A stretch of DNA of 64,000 nt from the NCBI RefSeq assembly GCF_000420705.1, contig NZ_ATVL01000006.1, positions 1 to 64,000 on the forward strand, given 5' to 3'. Under the pieces are notes generated by a model. The model saw only the letters and a list, made by a program, of their open reading frames with translations. It was not told where the DNA came from and made no database searches. The translations under genes and the position numbers were made by a program. Below, piece after piece: positions 1-9,167 of the stretch; position 1 is the stretch's first letter; each line of letters starts with the position of its first letter. Origin of the DNA: Hymenobacter norwichensis DSM 15439 (lineage in GTDB: Bacteria; Bacteroidota; Bacteroidia; Cytophagales; Hymenobacteraceae).

Positions 1-1
1 C

Positions 2-1459
2 GGCGAGCGGGCGGCCGCCTTCCTGGCCATGGCCCACGAGTACTGCGCCGACATGCCGGTCTGGCTCACCGAGTCGGGCTACGACCTCAACCAGGGCAGC
101 CCGCTCAAGGCCATCGCCGTGGGCGGCCGCTCGGTGGAGCAGACGCAGGCCGACTGGCTGCTGCGCTCGGCCCTGAGCTACGCCCGCTGGGGGGTGGAGC
201 GCGTGTTCCACTACCAGGCCTACGACGACAACCCGACCAGCAGCATCCAGTTCGGCTCGATGGGCCTGTTGAACAGCAACCGCAGCCCGCGCCTGGCGGC
301 GCAGTACCTGCAGCAGGTGCAGAATCTGCTCGGCCGCTACCGCTACCAGCAGACCCTGAACGCCGACCCACTGGTGGACCGCTACGCCCTCAACGGCCAA
401 TCCGCCTTCATGCTCGTCGTGCCCGATGAGCGGGGACGCACTGCTTCCTACACCTTGCAAGTAGGAGCCGTAGCCTACGCCGACGTATATCGTCCGCAAG
501 CGGGTAGTACCATGAGTGTGCAGCGGGTGAACGTGACCAATGGCCAGCTTCAGCTCAACGTGACTGAAACCCCGCTGTTTGTACTGCCAGCCGGTACTAC
601 CACTACTATTGCGGGGCCAACGCCTACAAATTGCTCGGCCACGGGTACTATCCTGCGCGAGCAGTGGAACAACGTAAACGGCTGGGCAGTGAGTGATATT
701 CCACTGAAAAATACTCCTAGCAGCACCAGCCAACTCACTCAGTTGGAGAGCAATGTCAATATTGGCGACTCGTACGGAGCGCGTATCCGAGGCTATGTTT
801 GCGCACCACAAACTGGGGCATATACGTTTTGGGTTTCCGGTGACGACAATTGCGAGCTGTGGCTGAGCACCGACGACAATCCGGACAATAAAGTCAGAAT
901 TGCCAGCGTGCAGAATATCAATTCCTGGACTAACGCGCGGGAATGGTACAAATATCCTTCTCAGCAGTCAGCGCCGGTGAACCTGGTAGCAGGCGGCCGA
1001 TACTACATTGAAGTGCTGCACAAAGAAGACGCCGGTGGCGACGTAGTAAGTGTGGGATGGCGCATGCCCAACGGCGTGATGGAAGGCCCAATCCCGGGTA
1101 GCCGACTTTCCCCTTACATAGAGGGTGCCAACCGGTCGGCGGTGGCAAGCGGATCGAACAGCACGACTTTGGCTACCACTGCCGCTGAGAAAGGTAAAAC
1201 AGCTGAATTGTCGGCTGCCCCGAATCCTTTCAGCCAGGATAGCTACGTACGGTTCAAGATGGCCGCTGCTGGCAATGCCACGGTGACTGTGTATGATATG
1301 CAGGGCCGCCAAGTACGGCAACTATTCTCGGGTAATCTGAAAGCCATGCAAGTGCAGGAGGTACAGTTCAAAGCCGAATCGTTGCCAGCCGGCATCTATA
1401 CTATTCGCCTTGCCACTGATACCGAGATAGTGCACCAGCGTGTAGTGCTTACCAAATAG
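2..1459 (+). CDS. Secreted glycoside hydrolase, 3' part, with PA14 domain and T9SS sorting domain
   Basis: The frame is open to the left window edge, so the N-terminus is missing; the ATG at 29 is internal. The first ~200 visible residues look like the end of a TIM-barrel glycoside hydrolase: WLTESGYD resembles a catalytic-Glu strand and is followed by a helix-rich stretch and a beta-rich accessory region. A PA14-like domain follows (GTILREQWNN, then YTFWVSGDDNCELWLS), which in this family often binds sugar. The last ~80 residues are a Por-type sorting domain (AAPNPF, YDMQGRQV, LPAGIYTIRL), so the enzyme is expected to be exported by T9SS and held at the surface or released. GC is about 69 percent over 1-420 but about 54 percent over 481-780 (hand count), an odd shift inside one gene. 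The substrate and GH family cannot be named from this part. Confidence 0.8.
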   Translation, partial: GERAAAFLAMAHEYCADMPVWLTESGYDLNQGSPLKAIAVGGRSVEQTQADWLLRSALSYARWGVERVFHYQAYDDNPTSSIQFGSMGLLNSNRSPRLAAQYLQQVQNLLGRYRYQQTLNADPLVDRYALNGQSAFMLVVPDERGRTASYTLQVGAVAYADVYRPQAGSTMSVQRVNVTNGQLQLNVTETPLFVLPAGTTTTIAGPTPTNCSATGTILREQWNNVNGWAVSDIPLKNTPSSTSQLTQLESNVNIGDSYGARIRGYVCAPQTGAYTFWVSGDDNCELWLSTDDNPDNKVRIASVQNINSWTNAREWYKYPSQQSAPVNLVAGGRYYIEVLHKEDAGGDVVSVGWRMPNGVMEGPIPGSRLSPYIEGANRSAVASGSNSTTLATTAAEKGKTAELSAAPNPFSQDSYVRFKMAAAGNATVTVYDMQGRQVRQLFSGNLKAMQVQEVQFKAESLPAGIYTIRLATDTEIVHQRVVLTK

Positions 1460-1513
1460 GCTAACAGCAAGGTTTCAAATGAAACGACTGTAGCTTGATA
1501 AATAGTAACGTTT

Positions 1514-1560
1514 ACCCAACAAAAAGGGCCTTTGCTTAGCAAAGGCCCTTTTTGTTGGGT
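1514..1560. terminator. Two-way rho-independent terminator
   Basis: Two perfect 23-base arms (1514-1536 and 1538-1560) meet around a single base. The stem is GC-rich next to the loop and has A5/T5 tracts on either side, so it can stop transcription in both directions. It sits between the converging hydrolase and the last gene of the polysaccharide cluster. Confidence 0.9.
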
Positions 1561-1592
1561 ACGTGTTGTGTGCTGAGAGTAACTTGTTGATG

Positions 1593-2780
1593 CTAACTAT
1601 TTAGCGCAACTCCTGCTGCCTTCTCGTACATACCTACCAGTTGAGGCTTGATAACATCCGGGTGGAATTCCTGCTCATAGCACCGGCGGGCATTGTGGGC
1701 CATAGCCAGATACTCGGCGGGCGAGAGAGCAAATAGTTTGGTTAGCGCTTGGGCAGCCTCGTCGGCGTTATGGACAGCAAAGCCAGCCTTGTGCGCCACA
1801 ATTTTATCGTGGATAGGCACCTGCGTTGACACCACCACCGGCTTGTAGCAAGATAGTGCCTGTGCAATGCTAAGCCCAAAGCCTTCCGTGCGCGATAACT
1901 GCATGTACACCTTCGATTGAGCTAGTAATGCGTTGCGTTCGGGCTCGGGTATCTTGTTGGTGAAAATTACATCTTGGCCAATGCGTAGATGAAGTCTTTG
2001 GCAAATAGCTTCACGTTCCTTGGCCGCTTGCTCATCAGCGGGCCCGATCAACACATAGGTCACAGTTGCGGCATTGCTGCTCTGCTCTTTGAACAGGTGA
2101 AATGCATCAAGAGCAATGTCGATACCTTTTCTAAAAATATCGAAACGGCCAATAAAGCACACTTGCTCCTTCAACGAGGCCGCGTCGAAGGCAATCTGCA
2201 TATCGTTCACTTGGTTGGTTACCACCGAAACGGGATTCTTAGTCACGTTACCTAAGTGAGCGGCGCACATTTCTGATATGCCATGAACTACCGTGGCATT
2301 ATCAAGTACGTATTTATCAAATACGGAAACAAAAGCATTCCTGTACCAGCGCTTTAGCAAAGGCCGAGCCTGCATATAGGCCGGATCATACACGAAAGAA
2401 TCGTGCGGGGTGATAATAAATGGAATAGAAAGCCGCTTCAGTTGGCGACTAACTAAGTAATTGTCTATATTATAGATATGGCTCAAATGAAATACGCAGT
2501 TGGTGTTATCAACCTGCGCAAGCCATTTTTGAAAGCCACTAGGTAATTGAAATTTGCTTCTGTCTTTAGCGCCGAAAACGTGAATTAATACGTTTTCTTT
2601 AGATTCGGTATTGTGGTAGTTGCTGTCTTTGGTACTGTCAAACTCAATAAACTGTATGCTGAATTCGTCTCTTAGTACTTGGGTTATTCTGTAATTAAAT
2701 TCAGCCAAACCATCGGCGGCTCCTGCTCTATAATGTCCTACTATATAAATAGTTGATTTAATTAAGTTAAGTGTTTTCAT
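1593..2780 (-). CDS. Glycosyltransferase family 4-like protein (GT-B)
   Basis: A 395-residue cytoplasmic or membrane-associated sugar transferase, predicted to add one sugar to the lipid-linked repeat unit. The N-terminal half begins with a Rossmann strand (STIYIVGHYRAG). The C-terminal half has the GT4 nucleotide-sugar fold: VCFIGRFDIFRKG, YVLIGPADE, then SRTEGFGLSIAQAL. In most GT4 enzymes the E-x7-E pair ends in Glu; here the second position is Gln, which may only be a conservative change. It is the last gene of the minus-strand polysaccharide cluster, 185 bp after the preceding gene, and is followed by the terminator at 1514-1560. Donor and acceptor sugars cannot be read from sequence. 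The start is the ATG at 2780. Confidence 0.85.
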   Translation of the reverse strand: MKTLNLIKSTIYIVGHYRAGAADGLAEFNYRITQVLRDEFSIQFIEFDSTKDSNYHNTESKENVLIHVFGAKDRSKFQLPSGFQKWLAQVDNTNCVFHLSHIYNIDNYLVSRQLKRLSIPFIITPHDSFVYDPAYMQARPLLKRWYRNAFVSVFDKYVLDNATVVHGISEMCAAHLGNVTKNPVSVVTNQVNDMQIAFDAASLKEQVCFIGRFDIFRKGIDIALDAFHLFKEQSSNAATVTYVLIGPADEQAAKEREAICQRLHLRIGQDVIFTNKIPEPERNALLAQSKVYMQLSRTEGFGLSIAQALSCYKPVVVSTQVPIHDKIVAHKAGFAVHNADEAAQALTKLFALSPAEYLAMAHNARRCYEQEFHPDVIKPQLVGMYEKAAGVALNS

Positions 2781-2965
2781 GGTGAGATGTTAAGTGGGCG
2801 GGTTGGGAGTTAATAACATAGGGTAGAAATTGAATAGTTTTTAATTAAGCTAATTTAGATTCCACAAGCAATAGAGCAGCTAGTACGTCAAGCAGTAGTA
2901 TAGTAAGAAGGCTTGGTGCTGAAACGCGAGATGCCCTTTCCAGGAAATAGCTAGAAGCAAGCAGG

Positions 2966-3772
2966 CTATTTCAAATGCAGGTGCCGCTTGAGACGCATAA
3001 TAGTCCCTTTGATTAGGCCGCCATCTATTTGAAGGCGTCGGTCGGTGGTCCAAACGGTGGCCTTAGAACTGCCTACGTAGTGAAACTTCTTGTGGAATGT
3101 ATTCCGCAATTTTAGTCCCATCCAGCCGTCCTCGTTGCTACCCACAGGGTGATTAAAACTGTCAACCTGGAGGCCTTCTGTCCTTCTGAATGCCGAGTTA
3201 AACCCGTAGATATTAACGGCTTCCTCACGAAACTTCTTATTGATCCACTTTGAAACGTCAGAAGCGTATTCATACATCAAAAACACCGGGCGTGGCGTGC
3301 CCTCGGTTGGAATAAATGCAAAATTGCCGTATACCATGGCTACATCCTGCTTGTAAAGCGGAGAAACCATCTGGTCTATCCACTCAGGTGGATAAATAGT
3401 GTCGGCATCGGCATTTAAAATGTATTCTCCTTTTGCTTTGTCTAAGCCTGCGTTTCGAGCATGCGTAATTCCTTGCTTGGTTTCCAGAATACACGTTGCT
3501 CCTGCTAGCCGAACTAACTCTTCAGTTTCATCTTTGGAATTATTGTTAACTACAATAATTTCCACTTTTCTAGTAGTAGTTGTATCGGCTAAAGATGATA
3601 GGGTTTTTAAAATGTTTTCCGCTTCATTATAAGCCGGTATAACAATCGATATATCAGGAGTTGAGGAGTGCAGCTTTTGAATTTGCTTGCGTACTGTCTC
3701 TGCTCTACTTCTAAGCACCTCTTTGGGCTGATTGTGTTTAGTGATGTAAGCAGGAAGGCCGATGTGTCGCAT
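2966..3772 (-). CDS. Glycosyltransferase family 2 protein
   Basis: A 268-residue GT-A enzyme without obvious membrane helices. SIVIPAYNEAENIL near residue 42 opens the nucleotide-binding fold, VVNNNSKDETEEL is the UDP-binding loop, LNADADTIYPPEW carries the metal-binding DxD, and NEDGWMGLKLRN supplies the Glu-Asp pair usually linked to the catalytic base. It ends with a basic tail. The role is probably transfer of one sugar residue during repeat-unit assembly, as for the neighbouring transferases. A gap of 85 bp separates it from the upstream GT2 gene, so co-transcription is likely. The start ATG is at 3770-3772. Confidence 0.85.
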   Translation of the reverse strand: MRHIGLPAYITKHNQPKEVLRSRAETVRKQIQKLHSSTPDISIVIPAYNEAENILKTLSSLADTTTTRKVEIIVVNNNSKDETEELVRLAGATCILETKQGITHARNAGLDKAKGEYILNADADTIYPPEWIDQMVSPLYKQDVAMVYGNFAFIPTEGTPRPVFLMYEYASDVSKWINKKFREEAVNIYGFNSAFRRTEGLQVDSFNHPVGSNEDGWMGLKLRNTFHKKFHYVGSSKATVWTTDRRLQIDGGLIKGTIMRLKRHLHLK

Positions 3773-3857
3773 AGCTACGGGGGAGAGGTACTTGAGTGAG
3801 GGAAAGGTAGCTGAATCAGTGAAGGTAGGAGGAGCGTGTGCTATGCCAGAATGCAGC

Positions 3858-4640
3858 TCAAGGAGCTATACGCTTGCCAAAGTGGATATCGTAGTTGTAC
3901 TTAACCTGCCGGAAAACCAGCCGGACAACGGCAATCAGCGGGTTGTTGCTGGAACGCCAGTCACTGCGGGCAACCGTGCTAGGCTCCTCCGATGAATTCT
4001 CTTGCAGAAATAGCTCTTTGAACTTGGTGTAGAACAAAGCGCGGCCCTTGTTCTGCAAGAAAGAGATGCACATCAGGTATTCAGTCCGGTCCGATTTGAT
4101 GCCTTCTCGGTAGCGTCCAAACCGTTCGAAAAAGTTGCTGCGCCGCAAATGCGGATGGTCGCTGTAGTTGTAAATCTTGCCGGTATGCGTAAACCACGGC
4201 TTGTACACCATTTCCGCAAAGCCCTTGCGGTAGGGCTTCAGGTAAGGGTAGGCGTAGTACGCATAGAACCGGGCAATATCAATGTCAGGCGTTTCCTCCA
4301 TCATCCCGAACGCATCAACGAAATGAGGAAGGAACTGGTCAGTAGGTACAAAATCTTCCTGTACGTACAGCGTATAGGGCGTCTTTACTGCGTCTTGCCC
4401 TTTATTTAAGTTGTTGCCTAAGCCTTTGTTGACGGGCGTAGTAATCAGATTGAACTTATGAGTCTGCTGCAACTGCCGAAGCGCATCAACATGCTCTGGT
4501 TTGCTTCCATCATCCGACACCACAATGTCTCCAAAGGCTATACCTAGCTTGGTAAAAGAATCCAGAAGCCGTTCTAACGACTTGCTGCGGTTATAGTGGG
4601 TAACCAATAAGGTTACCGTAGGGAAATTAGCCGTTGACAT
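3858..4640 (-). CDS. Glycosyltransferase family 2 protein (QED type)
   Basis: A 260-residue GT-A protein. VTLLVTHYNRSKSLERLL is the family opening, VVSDDGSKPEH the donor-binding loop, and LYVQEDFVPTDQFLPH holds an ED pair where other members have DxD. The C-terminal third is rich in aromatic and basic residues (YAYYAYPYLKPYRKG) and is likely to contact the acceptor or membrane. The reading frame can begin one codon earlier at a TTG, but the ATG at 4640 is the natural start. It lies 61 bp after the membrane GT2 gene in the same direction. The specific sugar is unknown. Confidence 0.82.
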   Translation of the reverse strand: MSTANFPTVTLLVTHYNRSKSLERLLDSFTKLGIAFGDIVVSDDGSKPEHVDALRQLQQTHKFNLITTPVNKGLGNNLNKGQDAVKTPYTLYVQEDFVPTDQFLPHFVDAFGMMEETPDIDIARFYAYYAYPYLKPYRKGFAEMVYKPWFTHTGKIYNYSDHPHLRRSNFFERFGRYREGIKSDRTEYLMCISFLQNKGRALFYTKFKELFLQENSSEEPSTVARSDWRSSNNPLIAVVRLVFRQVKYNYDIHFGKRIAP

Positions 4641-4701
4641 CAATCGAGGAGTTTAATGATAGTGTTTTCGCCCAGATTACATGGGGAATACAGTACCGCA
4701 A

Positions 4702-5892
4702 TTAGGCAACTGATGGGCGGTGGGCCTTGTCCCAAGCAGCCGGTTGCGAATTCCGCACGAAGCGGCCAAAGCCTCGGAAGGCTGCTACATTCATCATGGT
4801 GAAGTAAAGCGGAACCAACGCTGGTCCGGCCTTGCGGTTGCTGGCAGCCAGCCACCACCCAAAGGCGCTACTCAGATAGAACAGTATCTGCAATACCAAC
4901 AAGACAGTATAGATACCTTGCTGGGTGTAAGCTAGGTACGCATTGAGCGGTAGCAGTAAAGCCAGCAAAGCAGGCGTGAGGCTCCAGCGCAACACCCGGT
5001 GCGAAACATAAAGGAATGTTACCACTGGCTGGCGGAATGGGTTGAGCAGAAACGTTAGGCGCGCCATCGACTGCCAGCCGCCTGCACAGATGCGTACTTT
5101 GCGGCCCATTTCCTCGGTCAATGAGGTGGATGGTGGCTCCATAGCGTAAGCTTTAGGCTCATACACCACACGGTAGCCAGCTCCCACAATGCGCATAGAC
5201 TGCACAAAATCATCAAGGATGGTGTCGTGCTCAAGCGGCTTGAACAACTCCGTGCGGAACGAGACCAGCTCACCGGCTGCCCCCATAAGGCTGCATATTT
5301 TCGAGTCGCAGCGCTTAAGAAACGATTCGTATTTCCAATATAGGCCCTCGCCCGAACCCGAAGCACTGCCGTCGTTGAGAACCACTTTCTCGCCGGATAC
5401 CGCCCCAACTTTGGGGTCTTGGTAATGACGAATCATAGCACGTACTGCTTCCGGATTTAGCATGGTGTTGCAATCCGTAAAGATTACGTACGGCGTGTGC
5501 ACATACTGCATTGAGCGGTTTTCAGCCATCGACTTACCGCCGCGCTCCGGCACGTGCAGGTGCTGCACCATTGGAAACGCCGCCAGCACTTTCCCCGACG
5601 CGTCGGTGGAGCCGTCGGTGATAAACAATAGCTTCAGTTTATCAGCCGGATAGTCGAGCGCCAGACAGTTGTTAACCTTGGCGGCTAGAATAGAGGCTTC
5701 GTTGTAGGCCGGTACAATTAGTGTGACCTCTGGCTCAAATGAGGCGGTAGGAATGGCATGTGAGGAGCGGGTGAGTTTGGCCCATACGCCTACCAATAGT
5801 CCGTAGCCTATGTAGGTGTAGAAGATGATTCCTAAGAACACCCAGAATAGCAATACAAGCATGTGCGAATCAAGAGAAGAAATGCGTGCCAT
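4702..5892 (-). CDS. Membrane-bound glycosyltransferase family 2
   Basis: A 396-residue protein with one N-terminal helix (MLVLLFWVFLGIIFYTYIGYG), a cytosolic GT-A domain and about three C-terminal helices, the layout of hyaluronan or cellulose synthase-like GT2 enzymes. VTLIVPAYNEASIL and FITDGSTDASG form the donor site and VIFTDCNTML replaces the usual DxD. ILDDFVQSMRI stands where the catalytic TED is expected, and the QxxRW motif is altered to a region ending in CAGGWQSM. It is therefore more likely to transfer single residues or short blocks than to act as a processive synthase. The start could also be the Met 10 residues downstream (MLVLLF). It is followed by 201 bp with no gene before the GT8 gene. 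Confidence 0.83.
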   Translation of the reverse strand: MARISSLDSHMLVLLFWVFLGIIFYTYIGYGLLVGVWAKLTRSSHAIPTASFEPEVTLIVPAYNEASILAAKVNNCLALDYPADKLKLLFITDGSTDASGKVLAAFPMVQHLHVPERGGKSMAENRSMQYVHTPYVIFTDCNTMLNPEAVRAMIRHYQDPKVGAVSGEKVVLNDGSASGSGEGLYWKYESFLKRCDSKICSLMGAAGELVSFRTELFKPLEHDTILDDFVQSMRIVGAGYRVVYEPKAYAMEPPSTSLTEEMGRKVRICAGGWQSMARLTFLLNPFRQPVVTFLYVSHRVLRWSLTPALLALLLPLNAYLAYTQQGIYTVLLVLQILFYLSSAFGWWLAASNRKAGPALVPLYFTMMNVAAFRGFGRFVRNSQPAAWDKAHRPSVA

Positions 5893-6093
5893 TAGTAAGG
5901 GCAGCGCACTTCTCAGTGACAGTATGTTTTCAGTTGCGTGTTAGCTGCTGCATGAGAGCAGCAAGTGGGGGAGTAGGCTAACAACTGTGGTGTGTTTCAA
6001 CGCCGGATAGAAAGCTGAAAAGCAGCCATCTAAACGAATGTTCAGAGCGGTTGTGCAAAGATGTGTGCTGAACGAGGATGAATACGGAAGGTT

Positions 6094-7002
6094 TCAATGC
6101 CTTACCTTGATAAAGCGGAGAAAAGAGGTGGCTTTTTTATTAAGGAGGTTGTAAGCCTTGCGAAGTAAGCGGCTAGACTCCCGACGTGGGCGGTAGCCGC
6201 GCCATTCCGTTTGATTCAGGTAGTGAAAAAACAGCTCCTTATAAGCCGGGTTGTGTTCATACAGTTTGAATATTGGTTTACGGCCAATGAAATGAATCAG
6301 AAATGGCTTTTCCACTGTGGCCATAGGCACGCAATTCCAAAGCGGATCAAGCTCCAACCATTTATTGGCCAACACTACATTGAGCCCATATTGGTCGGGA
6401 AAACTAGCGTAGGCTTTATTGTCGCTAACGCATTGTAGTACTTTGTTTGTAATATCTAGCTTGCGCCACAGTGGCATATCAATTACAAGCAGGCCCGAAT
6501 TAAAATACTTGGATTCTGGATCAAGCCCCAATTCCTTGTAATTCTTTATACCTCCCCAAGGGTTACTTACCTTCTCAGTTCGGTCAATTGCCGCTGCTAG
6601 CACATGCCCCTGTAAGTCGATATTCCATAAAACCGAAATATCCTCTAGTAGCAGCATGTCAGCATCCAGATAGATAATCTTTTCTACTTTGCTATCCACG
6701 AAGTATGGAGCAAACAAACGGATGTAGGCGCTAATCGGGAAGGAGGAATTATCCATTGGGATAATCATGTTTCTTGGAATAGCATCCTGCATTTTAATCC
6801 ATCGCAGGGTTATGTTAGCGGAAGTAACACATCTGGTTAATTTCGCCCGGTTACTATCGCTCAGGTCATCATCAACGATATACAGTGTTATATTTTCCGG
6901 CGACTTATGATTTAGGTCTAAAGATTTAAGCAGTGCAGCAAGTAGAACTGCGAAATGATTGTTGCAAACTACAGCAAGGGTTATGGTTTCCTGTGTAGTC
7001 AT
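6094..7002 (-). CDS. Glycosyltransferase family 8 protein
   Basis: A 302-residue retaining GT-A enzyme of the type seen in LPS galactosyl- and glucosyltransferases. TLAVVCNNHFAVLLAALLKS begins the fold, IIYLDADMLLLEDI is the GT8 DxD region with its preceding tyrosine, YFNSGLLVIDMPLWR is the second conserved block, PDQYGLNVVL the third, and FLIHFIGRKPI near residue 240 corresponds to the HxxGxxKPW metal and donor site with Ile in place of Trp. The C-terminus is basic, as expected for membrane contact. It lies inside the polysaccharide cluster on the same strand. Galactose or glucose from UDP donors is typical of the family; the actual sugar is not shown. Confidence 0.87.
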   Translation of the reverse strand: MTTQETITLAVVCNNHFAVLLAALLKSLDLNHKSPENITLYIVDDDLSDSNRAKLTRCVTSANITLRWIKMQDAIPRNMIIPMDNSSFPISAYIRLFAPYFVDSKVEKIIYLDADMLLLEDISVLWNIDLQGHVLAAAIDRTEKVSNPWGGIKNYKELGLDPESKYFNSGLLVIDMPLWRKLDITNKVLQCVSDNKAYASFPDQYGLNVVLANKWLELDPLWNCVPMATVEKPFLIHFIGRKPIFKLYEHNPAYKELFFHYLNQTEWRGYRPRRESSRLLRKAYNLLNKKATSFLRFIKVRH

Positions 7003-7114
7003 AAAGAACGTAGCATAAAGGTGTGTAAGCGCAGGCAGTGCAATTGTAAATTAATTAAATCTCAACGGGAAATAGATGAGCTTATATGGGTTTATTGAAA
7101 TTGGTAGTAGTTGC

Positions 7115-7732
7115 TTAACGAACTCTTTCCCATACAGCAGATGCAGCGTTGTACTGCTTAATAACCCGAGCTGGGTTTCCTCCGACTACTGCGTAAGCAG
7201 GTACATCTTTAGTAACCACGCTGCCCGCAGCTATTACTGCGTGCTTGCCAATGTGCACCCCAGCCGTGATAACGGCATTGGCCCCAATCCATACTTCGTC
7301 TTCTACTACAATATCAGCTGTGGTACAGGGCTGGTCATTTATGGGCATAGTAATGTCTTGGTACCCATGATTAAGGCCAGAGAAAACCACGTGCTGTGCA
7401 ATAATTACATCGTTGCCAAGGCGAATAGGACCAATCAGAACACTGGAAATACCAACGAGCGCACGGTCACCGATAAACACACCACCCATCCCATTATTGA
7501 TGGTAACGAAGTCCTCAATGATAGCCTTGGCTCCAACCTCAAACGGGTTGAAGGGCAGCACATCCAAGCGCGTATTCCAGCGCACGAGTGAGCCACGGCC
7601 GTAACGGTGCTTGAATGGATTAACAAACCAGCGTACCCATAGCCGGGGGCGTGCCTGTTGAGGAATGATCAACAGGTAAAGCACCAGTTTTTTGAGCTTC
7701 GGGCTACTCTTAATACGGTCAACTACTGACAT
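7115..7732 (-). CDS. Left-handed beta-helix acetyltransferase (WcaF/hexapeptide type)
   Basis: A 205-residue protein that probably O-acetylates a sugar of the polysaccharide using acetyl-CoA. The middle and C-terminal parts are hexapeptide repeats ([IV]-G-x4), for example [17 protein letters not shown] and [18 protein letters not shown], ending in the usual [18 protein letters not shown] and GNPARVIKQ block that binds Co[11 protein letters not shown] holds the His expected to act as catalytic base. The N-terminal 60 residues are basic. Related proteins act as trimers in the cytoplasm. It is co-oriented with its cluster neighbours, 112 bp before the GT8 gene. Serine or nodulation-factor acetyltransferase subtypes cannot be separated by eye. 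Confidence 0.88.
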   Translation of the reverse strand: MSVVDRIKSSPKLKKLVLYLLIIPQQARPRLWVRWFVNPFKHRYGRGSLVRWNTRLDVLPFNPFEVGAKAIIEDFVTINNGMGGVFIGDRALVGISSVLIGPIRLGNDVIIAQHVVFSGLNHGYQDITMPINDQPCTTADIVVEDEVWIGANAVITAGVHIGKHAVIAAGSVVTKDVPAYAVVGGNPARVIKQYNAASAVWERVR

Positions 7733-7903
7733 ACAAAAAAATCCAAGTGGAGGCAGCCTAGCATCACAATGCCCTCGTTACCTACTGCATCTGCTTAATC
7801 AACTATTGCCCGGCCATAGCACCAGACAAGTTGGTTGGTTTGGTAAAAGTCTTAAAGCATACGAATGATATAAGTAGCTTCCCTGAGCTAGAGGATTAAT
7901 GAG

Positions 7904-9130
7904 TTAGGCAGGTTGCTTTTGAACGGCTGCCGATTCCACTATATCCCAGAAGTAAGCCACTCGGGCCTGCCAAGTATTAAGAGCTGCCTTGGCTATGCGG
8001 GCTTGCTTCCTCTCAGGGCTATCCTCTTGAATTGCCTGGTCAATCTTCGCCACGAATTCTTCCTCGGTTTGAGCAATGTAAGCCACATCACCGAAGTCCT
8101 GAATGTCTTCTGAGAAGGCAGTTGCAATAACTGGCTTACCAGCCGTCAGGTACTCGTTTATCTTCAGTGGATAAATGCTCTTCGTTAGAATGCTGTACTC
8201 GAACGGAATGAGCAGGCAGTCGCTGTGCTGGAGGTAAGAGGGTAGATCCTTTATGTCGCGGGAGCCAGTGAATACGACGTTGGGTTGTTTATCCAAGTCA
8301 AACTCTTTGTGGTCATCGTTGCTGACCGGGCCTACCATCAGCAATATTTTATCGGCGTGGGTTTGCGCCACCTTCTTCAGCAGACTATAATTGATACGGC
8401 TGCCAATGTTGCCCGTGTAACAAATAACCTTTTTGTCGACGCCAACTAACTCTTTGGGGCGCGCAAGCTTTTCAGTTGCTGCTTTCTGAAACAAACTAAA
8501 ATCGGCGGCGTTGGGCATGCAAAAAGCCGCCGGTGTGTAGCGCGATATTAAGTGAGTTAATTGTTTGGAAGTGCCCATGCTCACGTCGGAATTGAGAATA
8601 ACTTCTTTTTCCAAACGCACTCCGTGCCGAGCAATATAAGTTTCCTGCGTTATATCGTCAATCGTTTGGTATACTTTCACTATTGGCTGAAGATCAGCCG
8701 CAATGGATCTAAAGTAAAATGGGTCGAAGGAATTAAAGAATACGTACTTCTTAATATTGAAATCTTTAATTGTCTTTTTTAGGGCATTCTGTACGATAGT
8801 ATCGTTGAATTTCCAGAGCGTATTGTATAGAGCACCTTCCCCAAGCCAATTGATAGGTAAAGTAACTTTTGGTGTTACAATTGTCAGGTTATTGGGTAAG
8901 CCGTCTATTTTACGATAAATACTCTTCCCCAAGAACAAAGCAGGTATTCTCGACTTCACCATATCCTTGTTTGAATATTGTGAAGCAACCTCATTCAGAG
9001 AAAAGGGATGATCTATATAAAAGACTCTATTATTCTTCGCAAATTCTTTAGCGAAGCTAAACCCTACTGATGAGTAAGGATTATCCCACCTAGAAGTTGA
9101 AATGATAACAATGTCACAGTCGTTTCTCAT
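7904..9130 (-). CDS. Glycosyltransferase, GT-B fold (TuaH-like)
   Basis: A 408-residue protein. The opening IVIISTSRWDNPYSSVGFSF and VFYIDHPFSLNEV are typical of TuaH-like glycosyltransferases that build cell-wall and capsular sugars. A conserved centre, QTIDDITQETY, is followed by the C-terminal Rossmann domain: VICYTGNIGSRINYSLL, LLMVGPVSNDD, VVFTGSRDIKDLPSYL, then the donor site LKINEYLTAGKPVIATAF. No membrane helices are evident. It lies 37 bp after the unknown gene at 9168 and 171 bp before the acetyltransferase, on the same strand. The likely job is addition of one sugar to the undecaprenyl-linked unit. Confidence 0.83.
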   Translation of the reverse strand: MRNDCDIVIISTSRWDNPYSSVGFSFAKEFAKNNRVFYIDHPFSLNEVASQYSNKDMVKSRIPALFLGKSIYRKIDGLPNNLTIVTPKVTLPINWLGEGALYNTLWKFNDTIVQNALKKTIKDFNIKKYVFFNSFDPFYFRSIAADLQPIVKVYQTIDDITQETYIARHGVRLEKEVILNSDVSMGTSKQLTHLISRYTPAAFCMPNAADFSLFQKAATEKLARPKELVGVDKKVICYTGNIGSRINYSLLKKVAQTHADKILLMVGPVSNDDHKEFDLDKQPNVVFTGSRDIKDLPSYLQHSDCLLIPFEYSILTKSIYPLKINEYLTAGKPVIATAFSEDIQDFGDVAYIAQTEEEFVAKIDQAIQEDSPERKQARIAKAALNTWQARVAYFWDIVESAAVQKQPA

Positions 9131-9167
9131 GCTACTTTGATGTTTATACTCTGGATGTAAGTACTAT

